64,000 bases of DNA from Rhodococcus sp. B50 (GCF_013602415.1 NZ_WPAG02000002.1:744001-808000), one strand, 5' to 3'; counted from the first letter of the stretch, positions 1 through 8,567 are shown. Numbers and translations are program-made. The notes: generated by a model from the letters alone, not told the origin.

Positions 1-578
1 AGCAGATCGATGTGGATTCCGGCCTGTACATCCACGCCGATCCCCGCGGACCCGTCGGCGTTCATGACCACGACCGTCCACGTGCCGTCGCGTAGATCCC
101 ACTCCAGTTGCCGTGTTCCTGTCCCTTCCGCGGATGCGACCCAGAACTGCTGTGCCGCCGGTGCAGTCGGGACGTTGCCACCGGGAACGTCTTGGTACGT
201 GACATCGAACGGTTCGAACCGCAGGTCGGTCACCACGGTATGGGCGACACCCGACAGATAGGACTCGACGTCCTCGACCGGAGCTATGCCGACGAACACT
301 GCCTGTGTGGGATCGGTTGCGGTGGCACGCACCAGCAGTCGGCCGATGTCCTCGCCGCGCAGGCCCGACGGAGTCTGGTCGTCGGTGACCAGGTCGAGTC
401 GTTCGGAGACCAGCGCGTGTGTCTGTGTCCGGAAGGTCTCCGTGGGCCCGGTGAGGAATCCGCCGTCGCGCTGGAGGACGACGAACCATCCCAGCACGAG
501 CGCTCCGACTGCAGCAGCGGCGCCGAGGAGCGCGAGGAGAGTTCCGACGATCAGCATGATCACTCTGCCGACGTTCAT
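1..578 (-). CDS. Conserved membrane protein (3' end outside window)
   Basis: The reading frame begins at an ATG on the minus strand (576-578) preceded by GGAGGA at a good distance and is still open at base 1, so about 192 residues are visible. Residues 7-34 form one strong hydrophobic segment followed directly by an extracytoplasmic-looking domain. The stretch GIAPVEDVESYL lies in a conserved part of a family of actinobacterial membrane proteins of unknown role that I recognise only by pattern. Further membrane segments may lie beyond the window edge. It faces away from the ugp genes and has its own start region. Function is unknown. Confidence 0.7.
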   Translation of the reverse strand, partial: MNVGRVIMLIVGTLLALLGAAAAVGALVLGWFVVLQRDGGFLTGPTETFRTQTHALVSERLDLVTDDQTPSGLRGEDIGRLLVRATATDPTQAVFVGIAPVEDVESYLSGVAHTVVTDLRFEPFDVTYQDVPGGNVPTAPAAQQFWVASAEGTGTRQLEWDLRDGTWTVVVMNADGSAGIGVDVQAGIHIDL

Positions 579-691
579 CGATCCGTCCTCCGGACAATCG
601 TGGCGGCCCTCGACGTGCGATTCGTACACGATAGCTGTCGTTCGGGACCGATTTCCAGCGTCGCTCGGTCGCCGCGTCCCAGGTGGACGTG

Positions 692-732
692 CCTGTCCGG
701 CTTCTCGCCCGGTGTACGAGAAGCCGGACAGG
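692..732 (-). terminator. Rho-independent-type hairpin ending the ugp operon
   Basis: Perfect 16-bp inverted repeat (CCTGTCCGGCTTCTCG and its complement) with a 9-base loop, beginning two bases after the stop codon of the phosphodiesterase gene. No long T run follows, as is usual in GC-rich actinobacteria. Confidence 0.8.
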
Positions 733-733
733 G

Positions 734-1501
734 TCAGAGCGCGAGTTCCGCGCGGGCGCGGCTCAGCCAATCCATCGCGGCCCGCGGGTCGTCCACTGTT
801 CCTCCGCCGAAGCCGAGCACGAGACCGCGTCGCAACTCCTCGAACGTGCGGACCGGCCAACCACCCATCTCGTATCCGGAGTCCTGGATCCGGGTGACGA
901 GGTCGTCGGTCAGCCCGTTCCAGCCGCAGTAGAACGCATCCGCGTCGATGTCGGCGAGGACCTGTTCGATGCCGGTGGGGTGGCGTTCGGCGTCGGGACA
1001 GCCGTGCGTGATCAGCCCCCGGGAGATGTGCGGCGCGAGCGTGAGCATCCGGCGCAGGGCCTCCGGCGAGAAGCTCGTGAAGCGGATTCGTGAGGCGTCC
1101 TCCGGGCGGTCCTCGACCACCGCGGCGATCGCCTCGCACGCCTCGACAGCCTTGATCTCGACCTGCAGGAACACATTTGTGGCGTCGAGGACCTCGGTCA
1201 GGGTGGGCACGTGGCGGCCCTCGCCGACGTCGACGGCCCGGATGCGCTCGTAGGGAAGTTCCGCGACAGGACCGAGCCCGTGGCCCGACGGGTCGGCGGC
1301 GGTGCGATCGAGGGTCGCATCATGCACCACGATCGGTACACCGTCCGAGGACAGTCGCACGTCGAACTCGAGTTCGTGGACACCGATCTCCTCGGCGAGC
1401 AGGAACGATTCGATCGTGTTCTCGGGGGACAGGTCCTTGGCGCCGCGGTGCCCGACGACGTGGTAGGTGCCGCGGCGGGGGGTCGATTCGGTGGTGGCCA
1501 T
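734..1501 (-). CDS. ugpQ: Glycerophosphodiester phosphodiesterase (UgpQ-like)
   Basis: A 255-residue cytoplasmic enzyme of the GDPD family, which hydrolyses glycerophosphodiesters to glycerol 3-phosphate and an alcohol. The family signature is present: HRG at 18-20, PENT at 26-29, the metal ligands E45 and D47, and the VVHD motif ending at D61. No signal peptide is visible, so it would act on imported substrate. Its ATG overlaps the stop of the upstream binding-protein gene by one base (TGATG), so translation is probably coupled. It is the last gene of the ugpA-E-B-Q transcript and is followed by a strong terminator. The gene symbol is assigned by context and family. Confidence 0.88.
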   Translation of the reverse strand: MATTESTPRRGTYHVVGHRGAKDLSPENTIESFLLAEEIGVHELEFDVRLSSDGVPIVVHDATLDRTAADPSGHGLGPVAELPYERIRAVDVGEGRHVPTLTEVLDATNVFLQVEIKAVEACEAIAAVVEDRPEDASRIRFTSFSPEALRRMLTLAPHISRGLITHGCPDAERHPTGIEQVLADIDADAFYCGWNGLTDDLVTRIQDSGYEMGGWPVRTFEELRRGLVLGFGGGTVDDPRAAMDWLSRARAELAL

Positions 1502-2886
1502 CAGGCGACGAGCTCCTCGTACTGCTTGCGGATGTCTTCTGTGTCGCGCCGGATCACCGTCGCGGCCGCGGCGAGCGCGGCGGCCGGATCGGCGTTCTCG
1601 GTGTAGAGCTTCTGGATCACGGTGCGCATCTCGAGGATGGTCGAGGACACGTAGCGGCGGACGGCATCGGGCTGGCGGGCGCGGTCGAGTTGTTCCACGG
1701 CGAGACCGTAGTTCGGATTCTCGGCGATGCGGCTCGTGACGATCGGGGACGTCGTGGCCCCCTTCGTCGCCGGCAGGTATCCGGTGCCGACCGCCCATTC
1801 TGCTGCCTCGTCGTCGCCGGCGAGGAATTCGATCACCTTGGCCGCGGCGGCCTTCCGTTCCGGGTCGGCCTGCTTGAGAATGCCGAGTCCGGCACCGCCG
1901 GTGGGTACACCGGTGTCCTGTGCGACGGGAAGGAAACCGGCTCCGAGCTCGAACCCGGCCGCGTCGGCGCCCTTCGTCAGACCGGTCAGCGAACCCGTCG
2001 AGTTGCAGACGGTGGCCACGAGCCCGTTCGTGAAGTCGGTGTTCATCTCCTGCGCGAGATAACCGATCCGGTCGTCGTTGACACAGGCGCGGTCGAACTC
2101 GGCGGCGGCGATCGACGCGGCGGCGTCCACGGTGACATCGAGCCCGTCGGAGATCGAGCCGCCGAAATTCCACAGCAGCCCTTGCATGTACCAGTCGTCG
2201 GCGCCGGTATAGGCGCGCATCATCAGTTTGTTTCCGCGGTAGTCGCGGCCGGTGATGCGGTTGCCCCACTCGCGGAACTCGTCCCAGGTCTCGGGCGCAC
2301 GGTCGGGCAGACCCGCATCCGCGAAGATCTCCTTGTTGTAGTAGAACAACGGAGTCGACCGGCCGAACGGGACCCAGAACGCTTCGCCGCGTACAACGCC
2401 TTCCTGGAAGAGGCGGTCGTGGTAGGTGTCGGCGTTCCACGTATCGGTGAAATAGCCGTCCATCGGTTCGAGATGCCCGGACAGGAAGAATTTGTTCCAC
2501 GACACGTCCGAGAAGATCGCCAGGTCGGGGATCTGCCGCGCCTGAAGGCCGGCCGAAAGTTTTTCGGTGAGCCCGTCGTAGCCCTGGAACTGCTGGATCT
2601 CGACGTAGATGTCGTTCTGGGATTCGTTGAAACGGCGGATCAGTGCGGCGAGGACCTCGCCGTTCGTGCCGGCCCAGCCGCTCCAGAACACCACATTGGT
2701 GCGACCTGCGAACTCACCGGGCGGATCGACATCGGGTTGACCGAACGAACCGGACGACCCGCCGGCAGGCGAGCCGCACGCGGCCAGGATGGGGACGGAC
2801 GCCGCGGCGATTCCGGCCACGGTCAGGAACCGACGTCGGCTGAGTGACGGAACGGGTGCGGTGTTTCGTCGGATGGACGGGAACAT
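1501..2886 (-). CDS. ugpB: ABC transporter substrate-binding lipoprotein, UgpB-like
   Basis: A 461-residue family 1 extracellular solute-binding protein. The N-terminus carries a twin-arginine motif (RRRFLT, residues 17-22), a hydrophobic stretch and a lipobox LAAC with the modified cysteine at 37, so it is predicted to be exported by Tat and anchored as a lipoprotein. The region around residues 85-130, with a QFQGYDGL segment and FSDVSW, resembles UgpB proteins that bind glycerol 3-phosphate or glycerophosphocholine. It follows the two permease genes and overlaps the phosphodiesterase gene by one base. The exact ligand cannot be read from sequence; a maltose-type sugar is the main alternative. 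Confidence 0.85.
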   Translation of the reverse strand: MFPSIRRNTAPVPSLSRRRFLTVAGIAAASVPILAACGSPAGGSSGSFGQPDVDPPGEFAGRTNVVFWSGWAGTNGEVLAALIRRFNESQNDIYVEIQQFQGYDGLTEKLSAGLQARQIPDLAIFSDVSWNKFFLSGHLEPMDGYFTDTWNADTYHDRLFQEGVVRGEAFWVPFGRSTPLFYYNKEIFADAGLPDRAPETWDEFREWGNRITGRDYRGNKLMMRAYTGADDWYMQGLLWNFGGSISDGLDVTVDAAASIAAAEFDRACVNDDRIGYLAQEMNTDFTNGLVATVCNSTGSLTGLTKGADAAGFELGAGFLPVAQDTGVPTGGAGLGILKQADPERKAAAAKVIEFLAGDDEAAEWAVGTGYLPATKGATTSPIVTSRIAENPNYGLAVEQLDRARQPDAVRRYVSSTILEMRTVIQKLYTENADPAAALAAAATVIRRDTEDIRKQYEELVA

Positions 2887-2923
2887 GAATTCTCCTCGAA
2901 GGGGATTCGTGGGGAAGGGGAGG

Positions 2924-3808
2924 TCAGCGCCGTGCGGCAGCGCCGGCGAAACCGGCGATGATGTAGCGCTGGGCGAACAGGAACAGCAGGAGCATCGGCA
3001 GGATCACCAGGACGGTGCCGGCCATGATCGGGCCCCACTGGTCGACACCTTCGGTCTCCTTGAGAAACATCAGACCGATGGGCAGCGTGCGGGCCTGCAG
3101 AGTGTTGGTCACGAGCAGCGGCCAGATGAAGTCGTTCCACTCGTCGATGACCGCGATCAGCGCCACCGTGACGACGGCGGGACGCGACATCGGAAGGACG
3201 AAGTGCACGAGTCGGCGCAGATGACCGCAGCCGTCGAGCTCGGCGGCTTCGAGCACTTCCTTCGGCAGTGCCAGGAAGTGTTGACGCAGAAGGAAGGTCC
3301 CGAAGGCACTCGCGAGACCGGGAAGGAAGATGCCCGCATAGGTATTGATCAGACCGAGGTTGCCGATGGTGATGTAGTTGATCAGCAGGGTGACGTGGCC
3401 CGGCACCATGAGCGCTCCGAGGACGGCGAGGAAGAAGATCTTCTTGCCCGGAAAACGCAGGAACGCGAAGGCATAGGCGCTGAAGACCGCGAGCAGCACC
3501 TTCAGCGTCGATCCGACCGCGGTGACGATCACCGAGTTGACGAAGAACTGTCCGAACGGCACCGCCTCCCATGCGCGGGCGAGATGCTCGAGCGTGATCG
3601 TCGACGGAATCCATTGCGGCGGCCACGAATAGATCTCGTGTTCCGGTTTGAACGCCGAGGAGACCATCCAGTAGAAGGGGACGAGGAAGACTGCGGCGAC
3701 GACGACGAGCCCGAGGACGGTGAGGGGCTTGCCGATTCGTCGTCCGCGGAGACGGCGACCGGGCTTCGTGCTGCGCACCCTGAAGGGGCGTTCGACGGTG
3801 GTGGTCAT
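2924..3808 (-). CDS. ugpE: Sugar/glycerophosphodiester ABC permease, UgpE/MalG type
   Basis: A 294-residue inner-membrane permease of the carbohydrate ABC transporter class. Six hydrophobic segments are visible from residue 30 onward. The EAA loop (EAAELDG, residues 187-193), which docks on the ATPase, is intact. The ATG overlaps the stop of the upstream permease gene by four bases (ATGA). The 37-base gap to the binding-protein gene downstream contains a ribosome-binding-site-like GGAG. It should form a heterodimer with the adjacent UgpA-like permease and be energised by the UgpC-like ATPase encoded at 6.7-7.8 kb. Confidence 0.88.
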   Translation of the reverse strand: MTTTVERPFRVRSTKPGRRLRGRRIGKPLTVLGLVVVAAVFLVPFYWMVSSAFKPEHEIYSWPPQWIPSTITLEHLARAWEAVPFGQFFVNSVIVTAVGSTLKVLLAVFSAYAFAFLRFPGKKIFFLAVLGALMVPGHVTLLINYITIGNLGLINTYAGIFLPGLASAFGTFLLRQHFLALPKEVLEAAELDGCGHLRRLVHFVLPMSRPAVVTVALIAVIDEWNDFIWPLLVTNTLQARTLPIGLMFLKETEGVDQWGPIMAGTVLVILPMLLLFLFAQRYIIAGFAGAAARR

Positions 3809-4791
3809 CGGTAGTGCACCTTCTTCTCGACGAAGCGCATCTGCAGAACGGTGACGACCATGAGCAGGACGAACATGATCATCGCGCCGGCCGCGGCGGA
3901 TCCGGCCTTGAATTGCCGGAATCCCTCGTTGTAGATGAACCAGCTCAACGTGGTGGTCGCACCGGCCGGTCCGCCGCCGGTCATCATCGCGATGAGGTCG
4001 AACGACTGGAACGCGCCGATGACCTGGGTGACGAGCAGGAAGAACGTCGTGGGGGAGAGCAGGGGCATCGTGATGTGCCGGAAGGTCTGCCATCGCGACG
4101 CGCCGTCGAGTCGCGCGGCTTCCATCACGTCCCGGGGGAGGGCGAGAATCGCCGCGAGGTAGACGATGGCGACGAATCCCACGCCTTTCCAGACGGCCAC
4201 GATGATGAGCGCGGGCAGTGCCCAGCTGCTCGAGGTCGTCCAGTGCGGGGAGTCGAGTCCGAAGGTGTCGAACAGGATGCGGGACAACCCGTAGTTGGGA
4301 TCGAAGAGGAACAGCCAGATGGCGGCGACCGCGGCACCCGACAGGATGTGGGGTGAGAATGCCAGTGCCGAGACCGCCGATCGCCCTCGGTTTCCGGAGG
4401 CGAACAGCAGGGCCAGCGCGAGGCCCCCGGTGAGGCCGATGCCGACGACGGCGAGGACCCAGACCGCTGTGATGCGAAGAACTCTCAGGAACGACGGATC
4501 GCTCAGCAGGGTGACGTAGTTGTCGAGCCCCACGAAGGTGGGGGACGGCGCGATCATGTCCCATCGCGTCAGACTCAGCGCGGCGTTACCGAGCACCGGC
4601 CAATAGGCGAACACGACGATCAACGCGAGATTGGGGAATGCGAACAGCGCGAACAACAGGTACTCGCGCCGCTTTCGGTCGCGGGCGCCGCGGCGGCGGT
4701 CGGACCGCCTGCCCGGGGGAGCTGCTGGGGTGACGGGCGCCGCCGTTGCCCGCACGGGTGTGTCGGGAGCGCGCTGGGCGGTGACGGACAT
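3805..4791 (-). CDS. ugpA: Sugar/glycerophosphodiester ABC permease, UgpA/MalF type
   Basis: A 328-residue membrane protein and the first gene of the leftward ugp operon. A Pro/Arg-rich cytoplasmic N-terminus of about 43 residues precedes six hydrophobic segments. The EAA motif reads EAARLDG at 224-230. The start chosen is the ATG at 4789-4791. The alternative ATG 25 bases upstream is in another frame and has no homology support. The promoter must lie in the roughly 300-base region shared with the divergent DeoR-type regulator, so both are probably controlled by that protein. Confidence 0.88.
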   Translation of the reverse strand: MSVTAQRAPDTPVRATAAPVTPAAPPGRRSDRRRGARDRKRREYLLFALFAFPNLALIVVFAYWPVLGNAALSLTRWDMIAPSPTFVGLDNYVTLLSDPSFLRVLRITAVWVLAVVGIGLTGGLALALLFASGNRGRSAVSALAFSPHILSGAAVAAIWLFLFDPNYGLSRILFDTFGLDSPHWTTSSSWALPALIIVAVWKGVGFVAIVYLAAILALPRDVMEAARLDGASRWQTFRHITMPLLSPTTFFLLVTQVIGAFQSFDLIAMMTGGGPAGATTTLSWFIYNEGFRQFKAGSAAAGAMIMFVLLMVVTVLQMRFVEKKVHYR

Positions 4792-5106
4792 GTCCGCCCT
4801 CCTTCCGAGTTATCAACGAACTGTTATTTCCGGGGTGGAATGCCGATCATGGTGGCACTGCCGACGGGGGTGGTCAAAATGGACGTCGGCACCCCTGGTG
4901 AGAGCTGTCGGTATGTTGATATGTGAGATGAAGGCTTGTGATACAACGCAATTCACGGGAATGTCGGTCATCGCTCACCGTGGGTGTCAAGTTCCGTTGG
5001 GTCGGGATCCAGCGAAGTTTCCTTTCGTGTTCACAACCCGTTAATCACATGAAAAGTGATATAAACAGCGTCACCGATCCCCGATTCGACGATGGAGGCG
5101 ACCGCT
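4792..5106. promoter_or_regulatory. Divergent promoter region ugpA / DeoR-type regulator
   Basis: No gene is apparent in these 315 bases between two divergent start codons. The region is locally less GC-rich than the genes. It holds one clear inverted repeat (listed separately) and two further TGTGATA/TGATATG-like half-site copies near 4915-4945. A TATAAA -10-like element lies at 5060-5065 for the rightward gene. The leftward promoter could not be placed with confidence. Confidence 0.55.
5044..5060. promoter_or_regulatory. Candidate operator of the DeoR-type regulator
   Basis: Inverted repeat ATCAC-N7-GTGAT overlapping the -10-like TATAAA element just upstream of the regulator gene. Its position suggests autoregulation and control of the divergent ugp operon. 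This is an inference from symmetry and position only. Confidence 0.45.
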
Positions 5107-5976
5107 GTGCCCTCGAAAGCCATCAGCACGTCACGCCAGGAACGGCTCGATGCGATCATCGAAGTGCTGCTCGCCGACGACACGACCTCGGCGCAGGCGC
5201 TCGCCGAGACGTTCGGGGTCTCGCTCATGACCGTCCACCGCGATCTCGACGAACTTCAGCGCCGCGGCATCGTCCGCAAGTTCCGTGGTGGAGTCAGCGT
5301 GGCGCGTACGAGCACGTACGAGATCAGTGCCGCGCTGCGCCGACGCCTGGCCGTGCCGGAGAAATCTGCGATCGCCGCAGCGGCGGCCCGCACGGTGACG
5401 CCCGGAAGTTCGATCCTGCTCGACGATTCGACCACGGTGGCGATCATGGTCGACCACTTGCTCGACGTCGAGGACCTGCACGTGGTCACCAACTATCTGC
5501 CCACCCTCACCCGTCTCGGGCGTGCCGCCACCGGAGTGGGAAGCAGCACCGTGACGGGACTCGGAGGCACCTACAACGTGAGTCACGAATCGTTCCTCGG
5601 GGTCGGCGCCGTGAGTGCGATCCGGGCGCTCCGCGTCGACGTCGCCTTCCTGTCCACCACGACGGTCGACACAGAAGGCCTCTACCATCAGGAGGAATCG
5701 ATCGTGGCGGTCAAGTCCGCCATGATCCGCTCCGCGCGCCGCAGTGTGCTGCTGGCCGATTCGACCAAGCTCGGGGCCACGTCGCTCCACCGCATCTGCG
5801 ACTGGGACGTCGTCGACGAGTTGATCACCGATGCCGGTGCTCCCGTCGACCTGCTCGACACGATCCGTGCCCGCGGGGTGCAGGTGACCACGGTCGACGC
5901 CGAACGGGACGAGAACGCAACCGCCTGCTCCGAACGAGAGCAGGGCGCCGAAGAACACGACGAGGAGAACACGTGA
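5107..5976 (+). CDS. DeoR/GlpR-family transcriptional regulator
   Basis: About 290 residues. An N-terminal DeoR helix-turn-helix lies at about residues 28-50 (ALAETFGVSLMTVHRDLDEL), followed by a C-terminal sugar-phosphate sensing domain of the DeoRC type (about 80-245). A GTG start at 5107 is preferred because GGAGG sits eight bases before it. An in-frame ATG at 5092 lies within that ribosome-binding region and has none of its own. It diverges from the ugp operon and overlaps the HAD gene by four bases. GlpR-like members respond to phosphorylated sugars or glycerol 3-phosphate, which fits a repressor of this uptake locus. The C-terminal 20 residues are unusually acidic. Confidence 0.85.
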   Translation: MPSKAISTSRQERLDAIIEVLLADDTTSAQALAETFGVSLMTVHRDLDELQRRGIVRKFRGGVSVARTSTYEISAALRRRLAVPEKSAIAAAAARTVTPGSSILLDDSTTVAIMVDHLLDVEDLHVVTNYLPTLTRLGRAATGVGSSTVTGLGGTYNVSHESFLGVGAVSAIRALRVDVAFLSTTTVDTEGLYHQEESIVAVKSAMIRSARRSVLLADSTKLGATSLHRICDWDVVDELITDAGAPVDLLDTIRARGVQVTTVDAERDENATACSEREQGAEEHDEENT

Positions 5977-6683
5977 GCCAGACGGACACCGACCGGACAC
6001 CGCGGGTGCAGATCGACACCGGCGTCCATGCCGTGCTGTGGGACATGGACGGCACGCTCGTCGACACCGAACCGTACTGGTTCCGGGCCGAGACCATGCT
6101 CACAGCCGAACACGGTGTTCCGTGGACTCACGAGCAGGCGGCCGCACTGGTGGGCAACTCGCTGCCCACGTCCGCTGCGATCCTGCGGGAGGCCGGCGTC
6201 GGCCTCGGAATTCGGCAGATCATCGACACCTTGGTCGACTCCGTGGTCGAGCAGGTCCGTGAGGCCGTGCCGTGGCGCCCGGGCGCCCGGGAACTGCTCG
6301 CCGAGATCCGGGATGCCGACGTCCCGTGTGTCATGGTCACGATGAGCGAGCGAAAGCTGGCCTCCGAGATTCACCGGCTCCTGCCCTCCGGCACCTTCGA
6401 ATTCGTGATCAGTGGCGACATGGTCGAGCGCGGGAAGCCCGATCCGCAGCCCTACGATCTGGCCGTGGAACGACTCTCCGCGACCCGCGGAGTCCTCTCG
6501 CGTGAGCGGATCGTGGCCATCGAGGACTCGCTGCCCGGTCTCGCGTCGGCCAAGGCGGCGGGTGTCGTGACCCTCGGTGTGCCGAACATGGTGGCCTTGC
6601 CCGACGGTCCCGGCCACACGCTGTGGCCGACACTCGAAGGTCGTGGTCTCGCCGACCTCGGTCGTTTGCTCGACGCGGCCTGA
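5973..6683 (+). CDS. HAD-superfamily phosphatase
   Basis: A 236-residue cytoplasmic hydrolase. All four HAD motifs are visible: DMDGTLVDTE at 24-33 (nucleophile D24), VTMS near 122-125, K155 in GKPDP, and the acidic pair E184-D185. A helical cap of about 75 residues sits between motifs I and II, typical of the subfamily that removes phosphate from small sugar or polyol phosphates. The start is a GTG overlapping the regulator's stop (GTGA) after a GAGGAG site. In this context a glycerol 3-phosphate or related phosphatase is plausible, but substrate specificity cannot be read from sequence. Confidence 0.85.
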   Translation: MSQTDTDRTPRVQIDTGVHAVLWDMDGTLVDTEPYWFRAETMLTAEHGVPWTHEQAAALVGNSLPTSAAILREAGVGLGIRQIIDTLVDSVVEQVREAVPWRPGARELLAEIRDADVPCVMVTMSERKLASEIHRLLPSGTFEFVISGDMVERGKPDPQPYDLAVERLSATRGVLSRERIVAIEDSLPGLASAKAAGVVTLGVPNMVALPDGPGHTLWPTLEGRGLADLGRLLDAA

Positions 6684-6688
6684 CAGTG

Positions 6689-6716
6689 GCGGCGGGACCC
6701 GCGCGGGTCCCGCCGC
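6689..6716. terminator. Bidirectional terminator hairpin
   Basis: A perfect 28-base palindrome (GCGGCGGGACCCGC and its complement) in the 41-base gap between the convergent HAD phosphatase and ugpC genes. Confidence 0.75.
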
Positions 6717-6724
6717 GGTGGGGT

Positions 6725-7807
6725 CTATGCGCTCAGCCGACGACCGGTGACCCCATCGAAGAGGTGCACCGCCGACGCATCCGGACGCACGCGCACCGTC
6801 GTGTCCACCGCAGGATGATTGTTTCCGTCGGTGCGCACGGTGAGCGGGTACGAGTACTCCGCACCGGTCACCCGTCCGTACAGATAGGCATCGGCACCGA
6901 GAACCTCCACGGCATCGACGATCATGTCCACACCGTCGGAATCCCCGGTGAGATGCGCGGATTCGGGTCGAACACCCACCGTGACCTGCCCGCTCGTGAC
7001 CGCTCTCGAGACCGTCCGCTCCACCGGAACGACGGTACCCGCGAAGTCGACGCCACCGTCGACGAGCGGCAGATCGAACAGACTCATGGCCGGTGATCCG
7101 ATGAACCCGGCGACGAACCGGTTCGCCGGACGTTCGTAGAGCGCGCGCGGGGTGTCGACCTGCTGCAGGAGCCCTCCGTCGAGCACTGCGACACGGTCGC
7201 CCATCGTCATCGCCTCGACCTGGTCATGCGTGACGTACACGGTGGTGACGCCGAGACGGCGTGTCAGCCGCGAGATCTCGTTCCGGGTCTGCACACGCAG
7301 CTTGGCATCCAGATTCGACAGCGGCTCGTCCATGAGGAAGACCTGCGGATTGCGGACGATGGCGCGTCCCATCGCCACCCGCTGACGTTGTCCACCGGAC
7401 AGTGCGGAGGGCTTACGCCCGAGATGCTGTTCGAGATCGAGCATGCGCGCTGCCTCCGTCACGCGGCGGGTGCGTTCGTCCTTCGAGACCCCGGCGATCT
7501 TCAGGGCGAATCCCATGTTGTCCGCGACGGTCATGTGCGGATAGAGCGCGTAGTTCTGGAAGACCATCGCAATGTCGCGTCGCGAGGACTCGACATCGGT
7601 GACGTCGGTGTCGCCGATGAACAGATGCCCCGCATCGATTTCCTCGAGACCGGCGAGCATGCGCAATGAGGTCGTCTTGCCGCAACCGGACGGGCCCACG
7701 AGCACGAGGAACTCGCCGTCGGCGATGTCGAGGTCGAGCCCGTCGACCGCGGGACGGGGCGCGCCGGAATAGTGCCGGGTGACGCCGTCGAAAGTAACTG
7801 TTGCCAC
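6725..7807 (-). CDS. ugpC: ABC transporter ATPase, UgpC/MalK type
   Basis: A 360-residue nucleotide-binding subunit. Walker A is at 38-46 (GPSGCGKTT), the Q-loop at Q84, the signature LSGGQ at 136-140, Walker B at 156-161 and the switch histidine at H194. A C-terminal TOBE/OB domain (about 235-360) is typical of UgpC, MsmK and MalK ATPases. The other ugp genes lack an ATPase, so this separately transcribed gene most likely powers them. Such ATPases are sometimes shared by several sugar importers. Roughly 190 bases upstream without a gene contain its promoter. Confidence 0.9.
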   Translation of the reverse strand: MATVTFDGVTRHYSGAPRPAVDGLDLDIADGEFLVLVGPSGCGKTTSLRMLAGLEEIDAGHLFIGDTDVTDVESSRRDIAMVFQNYALYPHMTVADNMGFALKIAGVSKDERTRRVTEAARMLDLEQHLGRKPSALSGGQRQRVAMGRAIVRNPQVFLMDEPLSNLDAKLRVQTRNEISRLTRRLGVTTVYVTHDQVEAMTMGDRVAVLDGGLLQQVDTPRALYERPANRFVAGFIGSPAMSLFDLPLVDGGVDFAGTVVPVERTVSRAVTSGQVTVGVRPESAHLTGDSDGVDMIVDAVEVLGADAYLYGRVTGAEYSYPLTVRTDGNNHPAVDTTVRVRPDASAVHLFDGVTGRRLSA

Positions 7808-7994
7808 GAAATATTCCTCTCACGGGCAGGAACGTGCCCGACGATCCGAAGTGAAGAGACGTCCGAGACGGACCGATGCATCACATCGGGTCTCCGTGAA
7901 CGACAGGCAGCGTCGATCCGAACGGGATGTGGACCGTGCGAGAGGAGTGTGCGGGGGACCGTTCGAGCACCGGGACCCCGAGCACGTCACGCGA

Positions 7995-8567
7995 TCAGCG
8001 AGCGGTGTTCGCCGGTCGGCCCGCACCTCGTCGTGCAACGATGTCGTCGAACGCATCGATGAGACCGGCGGGATACCAGCGGGAATTCGTATCCGCGGTG
8101 GTGGCGACGAGCAGCAATTGCCGTTCGCTTGCGCCGGTCGCGATCGCGGCGAGCCGCTCCCGTCCCTCGTCGTCGAGCGCCGCGACCGCTGCCGCAAGGT
8201 CGGCGACGAGGAGCACGCGCGGGGGTCCGACGATCGGTGAATCGAGTGCGGCCACGACACGGGTGATCTGCTCGGCGGTCGTAGCCCAGCAGCTCGGCCC
8301 CGAGGGAAGCGGGGCCGATCCTCCGAGCCAGCGATGCCGACGGTGGGGGTCGACGACGACCAGATCATGGGTGTCGCCGGTCAGCGTCGTCATGGCGATC
8401 AGATCGAGCGACACGCTGGGCGCCGAGCGGCGCTCGTCGCGTTGGATCAGCAGGTGTCGTCCGGCGGAGAGATCCCACGAGACGGGTGTGCCGTCGCTGT
8501 CGCGCCCGAACGGGATCGTCGTTCTACATATGGTGGCCCGTGTGGTGAGTCCACGAGCAGATCGCAT
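7995..8567 (-). CDS. Degenerate FtsK/SpoIIIE-motor-like protein
   Basis: About 190 residues that follow the order of an FtsK-type motor domain but have lost its catalytic motifs. IPFGRDSDGTPVSWDL and HLLIQ match the segment leading into Walker A in FtsK, but the P-loop itself is replaced by RDERRSAPS. VVVDP matches the strand after it. VLLVADLAAAV sits where Walker B would be but lacks the paired acidic residues, and LLLVATT matches sensor I. The start is uncertain: an in-frame ATG at 8619-8621 adds 18 low-complexity residues and neither start has a clear ribosome binding site. It is unlikely to hydrolyse ATP. It could be a relic or a repurposed DNA- or protein-binding domain. Confidence 0.6.
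   Translation of the reverse strand: MRSARGLTTRATICRTTIPFGRDSDGTPVSWDLSAGRHLLIQRDERRSAPSVSLDLIAMTTLTGDTHDLVVVDPHRRHRWLGGSAPLPSGPSCWATTAEQITRVVAALDSPIVGPPRVLLVADLAAAVAALDDEGRERLAAIATGASERQLLLVATTADTNSRWYPAGLIDAFDDIVARRGAGRPANTAR

Noticed and set aside
205-220. GAACGGTTC near 208 as a LexA site
   Set aside because: Spacing is wrong (one base instead of four) and it lies inside the coding sequence of the first gene.
1177-2847. Long plus-strand frame opposite the phosphodiesterase and binding-protein genes
   Set aside because: Arg-rich to Asp/Gly-rich composition typical of antisense shadows; both minus-strand genes beneath it have clear motifs.
5092-5106. ATG at 5092 as the start of the DeoR-type regulator
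   Set aside because: The ATG lies directly on the GGAGG that serves the in-frame GTG at 5107 and has no ribosome binding site of its own. It remains possible.
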